A stretch of 64,000 nucleotides of DNA. Source: Cellulomonas endophytica. Lineage in GTDB: Bacteria; Actinomycetota; Actinomycetes; Actinomycetales; Cellulomonadaceae. The position numbers were made by a program, and so were the translations under genes. This document shows, piece by piece, positions 1-7,458 of the stretch. Where the stretch lies: assembly GCF_004123805.1 (NCBI RefSeq), contig NZ_RWJX01000004.1, positions 1-64,000 on the forward strand. The letters run 5' to 3'. A model generated the notes under the pieces. It saw only the letters and a list, made by a program, of their open reading frames with translations, was not told the origin of the DNA and ran no database searches. The stretch's first letter is position 1; each line of letters opens with the position of its first letter.

Positions 1-1
1 A

Positions 2-808
2 CCGGCCACCCCGGAGCAGCGGGCTGCGGCGGTGGCGGCGCTGGACGCGGCGCGGGCGGCGCTCGAGACGTCGCCCGCCGCCCCCCACGCGGAGCGTGCG
101 GCGCTGGCCGCGGGCGCCGCACGGCTCGCGGCCGCCCTCGACCGCCCGCTACCGGTCGCACGGGTCGTCGCCGACCGGGTGGCCGCGCTGCCGTCCCTCG
201 TCGCTCCGGTGACCGCCGCCCAGGCCGCCCGGCAGGCGGGGGAGGACGCCCGGGCCGCGGAGGCGTCCGCCGACGACACCGCGGCGCCCCAGGCCGGCGC
301 CCCCGCCGCGGACGAGGAGCGGCGGGGCACGAGCGCGGCCTCCCGGTCCGCGTCCCCGGTCGCCCCGGCCTCCCCGGCCGACGCCGCGGCGACCCCGCCG
401 GCACCGGGGTCGCCCGCGGCCCCGGCGGAGGTCGCGACGATCCCGGCCGGCGGCCTCGAGTGCCCGGGTGCGCCGACGGGCCCCGGCGCCGGCGAGCTCG
501 GGGTCACCGCCGTCGGCGCGGCCGTCAACGCCTACCGGGAGGCGCGGGGTCTGCCCGCGCTGTCGGTGACGCGGTCGGGCGGCCTCGTCGAACACGCCGT
601 CACCCAGGCCGACGCCGGGGGCATCTGGCACTCGGGCGCCGACCACGTCGTCGGGTGCGTGAGCGACGGCAGCGCGGGGTCCCTCGTCGCGGCGTGGGAG
701 GCGTCGCCTCCGCACAGGGCGCAGATGGACCGCACGGACGTGACGGCGATGGCCGTGGGCGGCGCCGGGCTCGGCGGCTGGCTCTACGGCGTCGTCGCGT
801 TCTCCTGA
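2..808 (+). CDS. CAP/SCP-domain protein (5' partial)
   Basis: Only the 3' part of the gene is present: the frame is open from base 2, and the GTG at 32 has no ribosome binding site, so the start probably lies outside the window. The first half is Ala-rich helix followed by a long Ala/Pro/Ser linker, as in exported wall-associated proteins. The last ~100 residues resemble a CAP (SCP/PR-1) domain: an AVNAYREARGLPAL segment, a WHSGADH segment with the family histidine, and a GWLYGVVAFS end. CAP proteins are usually secreted; some bind lipids or act as proteases. Function here is unknown. The signal peptide, if any, is off the edge. Confidence 0.7.
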   Translation, partial: PATPEQRAAAVAALDAARAALETSPAAPHAERAALAAGAARLAAALDRPLPVARVVADRVAALPSLVAPVTAAQAARQAGEDARAAEASADDTAAPQAGAPAADEERRGTSAASRSASPVAPASPADAAATPPAPGSPAAPAEVATIPAGGLECPGAPTGPGAGELGVTAVGAAVNAYREARGLPALSVTRSGGLVEHAVTQADAGGIWHSGADHVVGCVSDGSAGSLVAAWEASPPHRAQMDRTDVTAMAVGGAGLGGWLYGVVAFS

Positions 809-926
809 CGGGTCCCTGCGCCGAGTCCCTGCGCCCCCGGCCGGCGTAGGGGTCGGGGGCGACCGCGCGGACGGCACCGCCAGGGGCTCGTCCCGGCCGA
901 CGTCTCCGCCGGCCGGGGCGGGGGCG

Positions 927-1769
927 TCAGGCGGAGCGGATCTCCAGGGTGCAGCACTTCGCGCCGCCGCCGCCCTTGAGGAGCTCGGTGGTGTCGACGG
1001 GCACGGGCCGGTAGCCGCGCAGGCGCAGCTGCTCCGCGAGGTCCACGGCCGCGGGCGCGACGACGACGTTCTCGCCGTCGGACACCGCGTTGAGGCCGAG
1101 CCCGGCGGCGTCCGTCGTCGTCGCGAGGACCGCGTCCGGGAAGCGCCGCTCGAGCTCCGCGCGCGAGGCGTCGGAGAAGGCGGGCGGGTAGTAGGCGACC
1201 TGCGGGTCGGCGGGGTCGCTCGAGAGGACCGCCAGCGCCGTGTCGAGGTGGTAGTAGTGCGGGTCGACGAGCTCCAGGCCGACGACCTCGACGTCCAGCA
1301 CGCGACCGGCCTCGGCGTGGGCGGCGCGGTCGGTGCGGAAGCCGCAGCCCGCCAGCAGCACGTCCCCGACGAGGAGCATGTCGCCCTCGCCCTCGTTGAT
1401 CTCGTCGGCGGTGTGCGTGACGAAGCCGTGGTCGGCGAACCACTTCTCGTACGCCGGCCCCTCCGGCTGGCGCTCGGGGTGCCGGAACCGCGCGGAGTAC
1501 ACGACCCCGCCCCGGACGGTGGCCCCGTTGGCGGCGTAGACCATGTCGGGGAGCCCGGCCAGGGGCTCGATGGTGTCGACGGTGTGCCCGAGCTCGAGGT
1601 AGACGTCGCGCAGGCGCCGCCACTGGTCGACGGCGCGCTGCGTGTCGGTCGCGCGCGAGCGGTCCATCCAGGGGTTGATCTCGTACGAGACGGTGTAGAA
1701 CGTCGGCTCGCACATGAGGTACCGGCGGGGGGTGGCGCCGGGCGCGGTGCGGGTGGTCGCGCGGGTCAT
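927..1769 (-). CDS. ddaH: dimethylargininase / amidinotransferase-fold hydrolase
   Basis: A 280-residue protein of the guanidino-group-modifying (pentein) superfamily, most like bacterial N(omega),N(omega)-dimethylarginine dimethylaminohydrolase, which yields citrulline and dimethylamine. Visible signatures are the N-terminal MCEP block, an AANGA loop after GLPDMVY, a DPHYYHLDTAL segment holding the catalytic histidine and acid, and a C-terminal GGGGAKCCTLEIR block with the nucleophilic cysteine (probably C272). The length is normal. Actinobacterial homologues often sit beside ornithine aminotransferase, but none is here; the gene stands alone. Arginine deiminase-like activity on another guanidino substrate cannot be excluded. 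Confidence 0.82.
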   Translation of the reverse strand: MTRATTRTAPGATPRRYLMCEPTFYTVSYEINPWMDRSRATDTQRAVDQWRRLRDVYLELGHTVDTIEPLAGLPDMVYAANGATVRGGVVYSARFRHPERQPEGPAYEKWFADHGFVTHTADEINEGEGDMLLVGDVLLAGCGFRTDRAAHAEAGRVLDVEVVGLELVDPHYYHLDTALAVLSSDPADPQVAYYPPAFSDASRAELERRFPDAVLATTTDAAGLGLNAVSDGENVVVAPAAVDLAEQLRLRGYRPVPVDTTELLKGGGGAKCCTLEIRSA

Positions 1770-1848
1770 GGAGCTCCTCGGGAGTGGTGAGGACCGGTGG
1801 ACGCGCCCACGCTACGACGGGCGCGGGCCCACCCCCGTGAGGCGGGCG

Positions 1849-2430
1849 TCAGGCGCCGGCGTGCCCGCGCAGGTAGGGGTCCGCCGCCCGCAGGGACCAC
1901 AGGAGCATCGCGCGCAGGACGGGGGCCAGCAGGGGGCCCGTCAGCCGCGCCGGGACCGGTCCGGCCAGGTGCACGGTCTCCGTCCACGTGACGCGGCACC
2001 GCTCCCTCCCGCCGACGGGGAGCGCGGGGGAGACGTCGATCCCCGCCGTGCCGAGCAGGAGGGGTCCGAGCTTCGTGAAGCGGGACCGCCCCGGTGCGTC
2101 ACCCGGGGCGGCGCCCGCCGGCGGGTCCCACCGGTCGATCCGCATCGTGTCGACGAGGCCGCGGCCGGAGCGACGGGCGAACGGGCCCGACACGGCGCGG
2201 ATCACCTCGCCGACAGCCGGGTCGTCCCCGGTCACGCGCGTGAGCGGGATGAGCGCGCCGTGGTTGCGCCCGTCCGCCAGCAGCGCGAACGCCAGCGGCG
2301 CGGGGACGTCGAAGAACCGGGTCACGCGCACCGTCGGCACCCCGGCGGGCCCCGCGGAGCCGTCGGCGTCCGGGGTCCCGCCGGTGGGGGACGCGGACGG
2401 CACCGGGCCGCCGTGCTGGGTCTCGGGCAT
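1849..2430 (-). CDS. SRPBCC-superfamily (START-like) protein
   Basis: About 193 residues from an ATG at 2430; a GTG at 2448 is an alternative. An RVTRFFDVPAPLAFALLAD segment is the usual first strand and helix of SRPBCC (polyketide cyclase/START-like) proteins, followed by alternating strands including WTETVHL. The fold forms a hydrophobic pocket for lipids or aromatic ligands, but no ligand can be named. The N-terminal ~35 residues are Pro/Gly/Ser-rich and look disordered. The gene is monocistronic and transcribed away from the divergent aldo/keto reductase at 2568. Confidence 0.65.
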   Translation of the reverse strand: MPETQHGGPVPSASPTGGTPDADGSAGPAGVPTVRVTRFFDVPAPLAFALLADGRNHGALIPLTRVTGDDPAVGEVIRAVSGPFARRSGRGLVDTMRIDRWDPPAGAAPGDAPGRSRFTKLGPLLLGTAGIDVSPALPVGGRERCRVTWTETVHLAGPVPARLTGPLLAPVLRAMLLWSLRAADPYLRGHAGA

Positions 2431-2567
2431 GGCGGGGAGCGTAGCCACGGGCCGGGACGCGGGCGACCGGGGACGCCGGGCCCCCCGGGGTCTCCACAGG
2501 CAGCCGGACGGGTCGGCGCCGGGGCCCGTGGGAGCGCGTGCGCGCCGGCTCGGTTAGCGTCGGCCGC

Positions 2568-3566
2568 ATGGAGACTCGTGTGCTGGGAAGGACGGGGCGG
2601 TCCGTCGGCGTCGTGGGGCTGGGGTGCTGGCAGCTCGGCGCGGACTGGGGCGAGGTCGGGGAGGACCAGGCGCTCGCGGTCCTGGCGGCCGCCGTCGACG
2701 CGGGGGTGACCTTCCTCGACACGGCCGACGTCTACGGCGACGGGCGCAGCGAGCGGCTCGTCGGGCAGCTCGTCGCCGAGCGGGGCGGGACGGGCCCGGG
2801 CGGCCCGCTGACGGTGGCGACGAAGATGGGCCGCCGTGCCGACCCGCACGTGGCGGAGGCGTACACGCTCGACGCGTTCCGCGCCTGGACGGACCGGTCG
2901 CGGCAGAACCTCGGCGTCGACACCCTCGACCTCGTGCAGCTGCACTGCCCGCCGTCCGCGGTCCTCGGCACGGACGCCACGTACGAGGCGCTGGACACCC
3001 TCGTCGACGAGGGGCGCGTCGCGGCCTACGGCGTCTCCGTCGAGACCGTCGCCGAGGCACTGGCCGCCATCGCCCGGCCCCACGTCGCGTCCGTGCAGAT
3101 CATCCTCAACGTCTTCCGGCGCAAGCCGCTCGAGCAGGTCCTGCCCGCCGCCGCCGAGGCGGGCGTGGCCATCATCGCCCGCGTGCCGCTGGCGAGCGGG
3201 CTGCTCTCCGGCAAGTACGACGAGAGCACGACCTTCGCGGCCGACGACCACCGCACCTACAACCGCCACGGCGAGGCGTTCGACGTGGGGGAGACGTTCT
3301 CCGGCGTCCCCTACGAGGTCGGCGTCGCCGCCGCCCGCGAGGTCGCCGCCCGGGCGCCCGCGGGGGCGACGACGGCGCAGACCGCCCTGCGCTGGATCGT
3401 CGACCAGCCCGGCGTCACGACCGTCATCCCGGGTGCGCGCACGGGCGAGCAGGCGCGGGCGAACGCCGCGGCGGCCGACCTGGCCCCGCTCGACGCCGGC
3501 ACCCTGGACGCGCTGCGTGCCGTCTACGACGAGCGCGTCCGGGAGCACGTGCACGGGCGCTGGTGA
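2568..3566 (+). CDS. aldo/keto reductase
   Basis: 332 residues from the ATG at 2568, where the family's METRVLGRTG start aligns; an upstream GTG at 2538 would add ten atypical residues. It is an NADPH-dependent (beta/alpha)8 oxidoreductase. Visible motifs are GLGCWQLG, FLDTADVYGDGRSE with the catalytic Asp and Tyr, the K of VATKMG, and LDLVQLHCPP with the catalytic His. The C-terminal VIPGARTGEQARANA segment is the cofactor 2'-phosphate loop. Substrate is not predictable. A GC-rich hairpin at 3625-3656 follows. Confidence 0.88.
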   Translation: METRVLGRTGRSVGVVGLGCWQLGADWGEVGEDQALAVLAAAVDAGVTFLDTADVYGDGRSERLVGQLVAERGGTGPGGPLTVATKMGRRADPHVAEAYTLDAFRAWTDRSRQNLGVDTLDLVQLHCPPSAVLGTDATYEALDTLVDEGRVAAYGVSVETVAEALAAIARPHVASVQIILNVFRRKPLEQVLPAAAEAGVAIIARVPLASGLLSGKYDESTTFAADDHRTYNRHGEAFDVGETFSGVPYEVGVAAAREVAARAPAGATTAQTALRWIVDQPGVTTVIPGARTGEQARANAAAADLAPLDAGTLDALRAVYDERVREHVHGRW

Positions 3567-3624
3567 GGCGCCGCCCCCCCGCTCGCGCCCTCCCGGCGCG
3601 CGCCGACGGGCGCCCGTGACGACG

Positions 3625-3656
3625 CCGGCCCGGCACCCTCAGGGGTGCCGGGCCGG
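3625..3656. terminator. bidirectional hairpin terminator
   Basis: A perfect 14-bp stem (CCGGCCCGGCACCC pairing with GGGTGCCGGGCCGG) around a TCAG loop lies midway between the convergent genes ending at 3566 and 3687. There is no T-tract, as is common for actinobacterial terminators. Confidence 0.75.
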
Positions 3657-3686
3657 TCCGCGTCCGCTGCGGCGCGCGCTGCGGGG

Positions 3687-4481
3687 TCAGTCCCGGTGGA
3701 GCAGCCGTCCCAGGATCCCGCGCCGCCCGTCGTCGCCGGAGGGCAGCCGGTGGACGGTGCCGAGGCCTCCGAGGTCCTCCGGGCCCGCGGGGGCCGCGCC
3801 GGCGCCGATCCGGGGCGACGTGCCGACCACCTCGATGACCGTGGGGAACCGCTCCGGCGGGGGGCCGAAGGTCGCACGCGCGCCCTCGACGACGGTGCGC
3901 CCCAGCGCCCGCGCCCCGGCGACGCCGACGGCCGCGCCGATGCCGAACGGCACGAGCCGCCCGAGCAGGAGGCCGCCGCGCTTCGCGAGCTGGTTGCGCA
4001 GGAGACGGCGGGCGAGCCGGTTGTTCACCGACCGCACGGTGCCGATCGGGAAGCGGGTGACGAGCGAGCTGGCCGCCCGGGCCGAGCCGAGGCCGAGGGC
4101 GTCCGTGACGGTCTTCGCGCCGTCCTCGCCGAGGATCGTCGTGAGCAGCAGCGCCCGGCGGCGCTCGATGTCCTCCACGGCGATGCCGTGCACGTCCGCC
4201 ACCGCGAGGGAGAAGGCCGCCGACGCCGCGAGGAACGACGCGACGTCCCCCGCGGTGAGCGCCATCGCGGTCCCGGTGCCGACGCCGGGGAGCGTCGCGG
4301 CGGCGCCGACCGCCCCGCCGGAGCCCTGCACGAGGAGCATGTACTCGCGCTCGAGCAGCTCCAGGACGCGGGCGGGACCGGCCTCGGGGTTGCGGCGCCG
4401 CAGCGTCTGGACGTGGTCGTGGATCCGGTCGGACGGGATCTGCAGGGCCTTGTCGAGCGCCGCGACGAGAGGGGACTCCAT
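3687..4481 (-). CDS. EcsC-like hypothetical protein
   Basis: 264 residues starting MESPLVAALDKAL. A glycine/alanine-rich hydrophobic stretch (GGAVGAAATLPGVGTGTAMALTAGD, in two adjacent pieces) and a second one (VPFGIGAAVGVAGARALG) resemble the amphipathic hydrophobic segments of EcsC-family proteins, whose molecular role is unknown. The C-terminus is a Pro/Gly-rich tail ending in basic residues. I recognise no catalytic motif. It converges on the aldo/keto reductase gene and has no operon partner. Membrane association is inferred from hydrophobicity only. Confidence 0.6.
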   Translation of the reverse strand: MESPLVAALDKALQIPSDRIHDHVQTLRRRNPEAGPARVLELLEREYMLLVQGSGGAVGAAATLPGVGTGTAMALTAGDVASFLAASAAFSLAVADVHGIAVEDIERRRALLLTTILGEDGAKTVTDALGLGSARAASSLVTRFPIGTVRSVNNRLARRLLRNQLAKRGGLLLGRLVPFGIGAAVGVAGARALGRTVVEGARATFGPPPERFPTVIEVVGTSPRIGAGAAPAGPEDLGGLGTVHRLPSGDDGRRGILGRLLHRD

Positions 4482-4562
4482 GGTCCCGATCGTGGCACGG
4501 GCACCCCGCCGCGGCGCGGTGGCGCGGTCGTGGGGCAGCGTGCGACGGCCCCGCGCACGCCC

Positions 4563-5120
4563 CTACCCGGCCGGCTGCTCGGCCTGCTGCTCCTGGCCGC
4601 CCGCCGCCCGCAGGCCGTCCTGCGAGGCGGGCACCGCGTCGACCACGCGCAGCGCCACCTCCGCGCCGTGCTCGAGCGTCCGGCCGACGGTGCAGTGCTC
4701 GTCGACGGCGCGGGCGAGCGTCGTCAGCAGGCGCGTGCGGGCCGCCTCGTCGAGCCCCGACAGGTCGACGACGAGCTCCTCCGCCAGCGCGGGGTAGCGG
4801 TCGGCGCTCTCGTCCGTCGGCCCGCCGACGCGGATGGTGACGGGCACGTCGTCGCCGAGCCGGCGGGAGATCGTGAAGTCGGCGGCCAGGCCCGAGCAGG
4901 CGGCCAGCGCGATCTTCAGGAGCTCGCCGGGGGAGAAGGCGCCGGGGGTGCCGACGGAGGCGATGCGGACCTCCGCGCCGCGGGAGCTGCGGCCGGTGTA
5001 GGCGCGGGTGCCGGTGCGCTCCACCCACAGGGCGGTGCTCTCCGCGTTGCGGGGGTCGGCCGTGAGGTCGGCGACGTCCACGGGGCTGCCGGCGTCGGCG
5101 GCGTCGAGGTGCGTGATCAT
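4563..5120 (-). CDS. OsmC/Ohr-family protein
   Basis: 185 residues from the ATG at 5120 (MITHLD). OsmC and Ohr are cytoplasmic thiol peroxidases that reduce organic hydroperoxides using two conserved cysteines. Both cysteines are present: one in ALAACSGLAADF and one in DEHCTVGRTL. The FSPGELLKIALAACSG segment is the typical family core. The C-terminal Q/E-rich tail is unusual but harmless. It may belong to the osmotic/oxidative stress response; no regulator such as OhrR adjoins it. Confidence 0.85.
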   Translation of the reverse strand: MITHLDAADAGSPVDVADLTADPRNAESTALWVERTGTRAYTGRSSRGAEVRIASVGTPGAFSPGELLKIALAACSGLAADFTISRRLGDDVPVTIRVGGPTDESADRYPALAEELVVDLSGLDEAARTRLLTTLARAVDEHCTVGRTLEHGAEVALRVVDAVPASQDGLRAAGGQEQQAEQPAG

Positions 5121-5235
5121 GCCGCCATCGTCGCACCGGGGGCGCGGCGGGCGGGAGGGTCGCCCGCATGCGCGTCGTCGCGGCCTCGGTGATGCTGGTC
5201 GGGCACGGCGGGCGGGACGACGAGGGGTGGACGCG

Positions 5236-5679
5236 GTGGACGGCAGCGCACGGTGGACGGCGGCCCTCGTGGGGGCGCTGGGGATCGGCGGCGCGTCGGT
5301 CGCGGCGACGCGCGCGGTGCAGAAGGCACGCCCCCGTCCGCGCCCGGACCGCTGGCACGCGGTGACGGTCGACCGCGCCCCCGCGGACCTGCAGGGGGTG
5401 GCGGCCGCGCCGCCCGAGCCCCTCGCGGCGCTCGGCGACGACCTCGAGATCGACCTGCGGCCGGCACCCGGTGACCGGGGCACGGAGCTGCGCGCCCGCG
5501 CGCGGCGCCCCGGGCTGCTCGTCGACGCGGACGTGCGGGACGCGCTGCGGCGCTCGCGGTCCCTGCTCGAGGTCGGCGAGGTCGTCCAGCCCGACGAGCC
5601 CGGCACGACGCGGCGCACGGTGACGTCGCTGCCGCTGGAGCTCGCCATCCGTCACGGGCGCGAGGGGGGCCGGCTGTGA
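5236..5679 (+). CDS. membrane-anchored hypothetical protein coupled to dehydrogenase
   Basis: About 147 residues from the GTG at 5236, chosen because AGGGG lies 8 bases upstream; a GTG at 5227 is also possible. One N-terminal hydrophobic segment (WTAALVGALGIGGASVAA) is followed by a soluble domain with GTELRARARRPG and a C-terminal EVVQPDEPGTTRRTV stretch. The stop overlaps the next start (GTGA at 5676), so it is translationally coupled to the zinc dehydrogenase. I do not recognise the family; an SRPBCC-derived stress protein is conceivable. Role likely linked to the dehydrogenase. Confidence 0.6.
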   Translation: MDGSARWTAALVGALGIGGASVAATRAVQKARPRPRPDRWHAVTVDRAPADLQGVAAAPPEPLAALGDDLEIDLRPAPGDRGTELRARARRPGLLVDADVRDALRRSRSLLEVGEVVQPDEPGTTRRTVTSLPLELAIRHGREGGRL

Positions 5680-6845
5680 GGGCGCTGACCTGGCAGGGCG
5701 TGAACGAGCTCTCCGTCGAGACGGTTCCCGACCCGACGGTGCAGAGCCCCACCGACATGCTCGTGCGCGTCGTGCGCACGGTCTCGTGCGGGTCGGACCT
5801 GCACCTGCTCGGCGGGTACATCCCCTTCATGCGGGCCGGGGACGTCATCGGGCACGAGTTCGTCGGCGAGGTCGTCGAGGTGGGCGCGGACGTGCGCCGC
5901 CACCGGGTGGGCGACCGCGTCGTCATGTCGTCCTTCATCGCGTGCGGGCGGTGCTGGTACTGCCGCCACGAGGAGTTCTCCCTCTGCGACAACACCAACA
6001 CGAACCCCGCCATCACCGAGGCGCTGTGGGGCTTCTCGCCCGGCGGCTGCTTCGGCTACTCCCACGCCATGGGCGGCAACGCCGGCAGCCACGCGGAGTA
6101 CGTCCGGGTGCCCATGGCGGACCACACGGCGTTCACCATCCCGGACGCCGTCTCGTACGAGCGGGCGCTGTTCGCCTCCGACTCCGTCGCGACGGCGTGG
6201 ACGGGCGTCGAGCTCGGCGGGGTGGCCCCGGGGGACGTCGTCGCGATCTGGGGCGCGGGGGCCGTGGGCCAGATGGCGGCGCGGGTCGCCCAGCTCGTCG
6301 GCGCCGAGCGGGTGCTCGTCATCGACCGGGTCCCGGAGCGGCTGGAGCAGGTCCGCCGGTACGTCGGCGCGGAGACGATCGACTACAGCACCCAGCACGT
6401 GGGCTCCGAGCTGCTGGAGGCGACGGGCGGCCGGGGGCCCGACGTCTGCATCGAGGCCGTCGGGATGGAGGCGCACGCGCCGGGCCCGGACTTCCTCTAC
6501 GACCAGGTCAAGCAGCAGCTGCGGCTGCAGACGGACCGGCCCACCGCGCTGCGGGAGGCGGTCTACCAGTGCCGCAAGGGCGGGACGGTCTTCGTCCTCG
6601 GCGTCTTCGCCGGGGTCGTCGACAAGTTCCCCGTCGGCGCGATGATGAACAAGGGGCTCACGGTCCGCGGCGCGCAGATGCACGGGCCGCGGTACATCCC
6701 CCGGATCCTCGAGCGCATGGAGCGCGGCGAGATCGTCACGGAGCACCTCGCGACGCACGTGATGCCGCTCGAGGAGGCCCCGCACGGCTACGAGCTGTTC
6801 AAGGACAAGAAGGACGGCTGCGTCCGGGCGGTCTTCACGCCCTGA
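5676..6845 (+). CDS. zinc-dependent alcohol/formaldehyde dehydrogenase-like protein
   Basis: 389 residues, medium-chain dehydrogenase superfamily, closest in layout to FdhA-type glutathione-independent formaldehyde dehydrogenases. The catalytic zinc ligands are in VSCGSDLHL and GHEFVGEV. Structural zinc cysteines lie in the CGRCWYC...C cluster near residues 90-105. The Rossmann signature GAGAVGQMAA follows, and a long RPTALREAVYQCRKGG segment is typical of the subfamily. NAD(P)-dependent oxidation of an alcohol or aldehyde adduct is expected; the true substrate is unknown. It overlaps the upstream gene by four bases (GTGA). Confidence 0.85.
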   Translation: MRALTWQGVNELSVETVPDPTVQSPTDMLVRVVRTVSCGSDLHLLGGYIPFMRAGDVIGHEFVGEVVEVGADVRRHRVGDRVVMSSFIACGRCWYCRHEEFSLCDNTNTNPAITEALWGFSPGGCFGYSHAMGGNAGSHAEYVRVPMADHTAFTIPDAVSYERALFASDSVATAWTGVELGGVAPGDVVAIWGAGAVGQMAARVAQLVGAERVLVIDRVPERLEQVRRYVGAETIDYSTQHVGSELLEATGGRGPDVCIEAVGMEAHAPGPDFLYDQVKQQLRLQTDRPTALREAVYQCRKGGTVFVLGVFAGVVDKFPVGAMMNKGLTVRGAQMHGPRYIPRILERMERGEIVTEHLATHVMPLEEAPHGYELFKDKKDGCVRAVFTP

Positions 6846-6951
6846 CGCGGCCGGCGTCCCCGCCGCCTGGAGCCGTCGGGCGGCACGACGAGGGACCGGG
6901 GCGACCCGGCCCGGCCGGACCCGTGCCGGCGCACGCACCCAGGAGGTCACG

Positions 6952-7308
6952 ATGAGCGACGAGACGGCCCGCGGCACGCTGCCGATCCCCGACTACGACC
7001 ACCTGCCCATCGGCAGCCTGGGCCACCGGCTGCGGTCGCTGGAGGCCGAGGAGCTCGAGGTGCTGCGGCGGTACGAGGTGGCGCACGGGAACCGCGTGCC
7101 GGTGCTGCAGCTCGTGGACACCCGGCTGTCCGAGCTCGCGGCGGGGGAGGAGCCCTCGGGCGGCGACCCGGCCGCCGTCGCGCCGGAGCTCGCCGCCGGG
7201 GCTGCCGGGGCTGCCGGGGGGAGCGCCGTGAGCCCGGCGATCCAGGGGCCGGCCCAGAACCCGCCCTCCCACGGCGACCCGACGAACCCCGCCCAGCCCC
7301 GGAGCTGA
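6952..7308 (+). CDS. conserved small actinobacterial protein
   Basis: 118 residues with a strong AGGAGGT ribosome binding site at about 6941. The N-terminal half (LPIPDYDHLPIGSLGHRLRS, then a helix with LRRYEVAHGNRVPVLQ) is a pattern I know from many uncharacterised actinobacterial proteins; the C-terminal half is disordered Ala/Gly/Pro. No enzymatic motif is visible. It follows the dehydrogenase by 106 bases and may be co-transcribed. No function is assigned. Confidence 0.7.
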   Translation: MSDETARGTLPIPDYDHLPIGSLGHRLRSLEAEELEVLRRYEVAHGNRVPVLQLVDTRLSELAAGEEPSGGDPAAVAPELAAGAAGAAGGSAVSPAIQGPAQNPPSHGDPTNPAQPRS

Positions 7309-7458
7309 CCGCCGCCGGCCGGCGGCACCGCCCGGGCGCACCGCTGCGAGCGGCGGTCGACCCCCTGTCGGGGCGGCCGTCGCCCCGCGGTCCTCCCCTG
7401 CACCACGCCCCCGCGCCCGGCGCGTGCCCCCGCGCCCCGGGCGGGATAGAACTGGGGC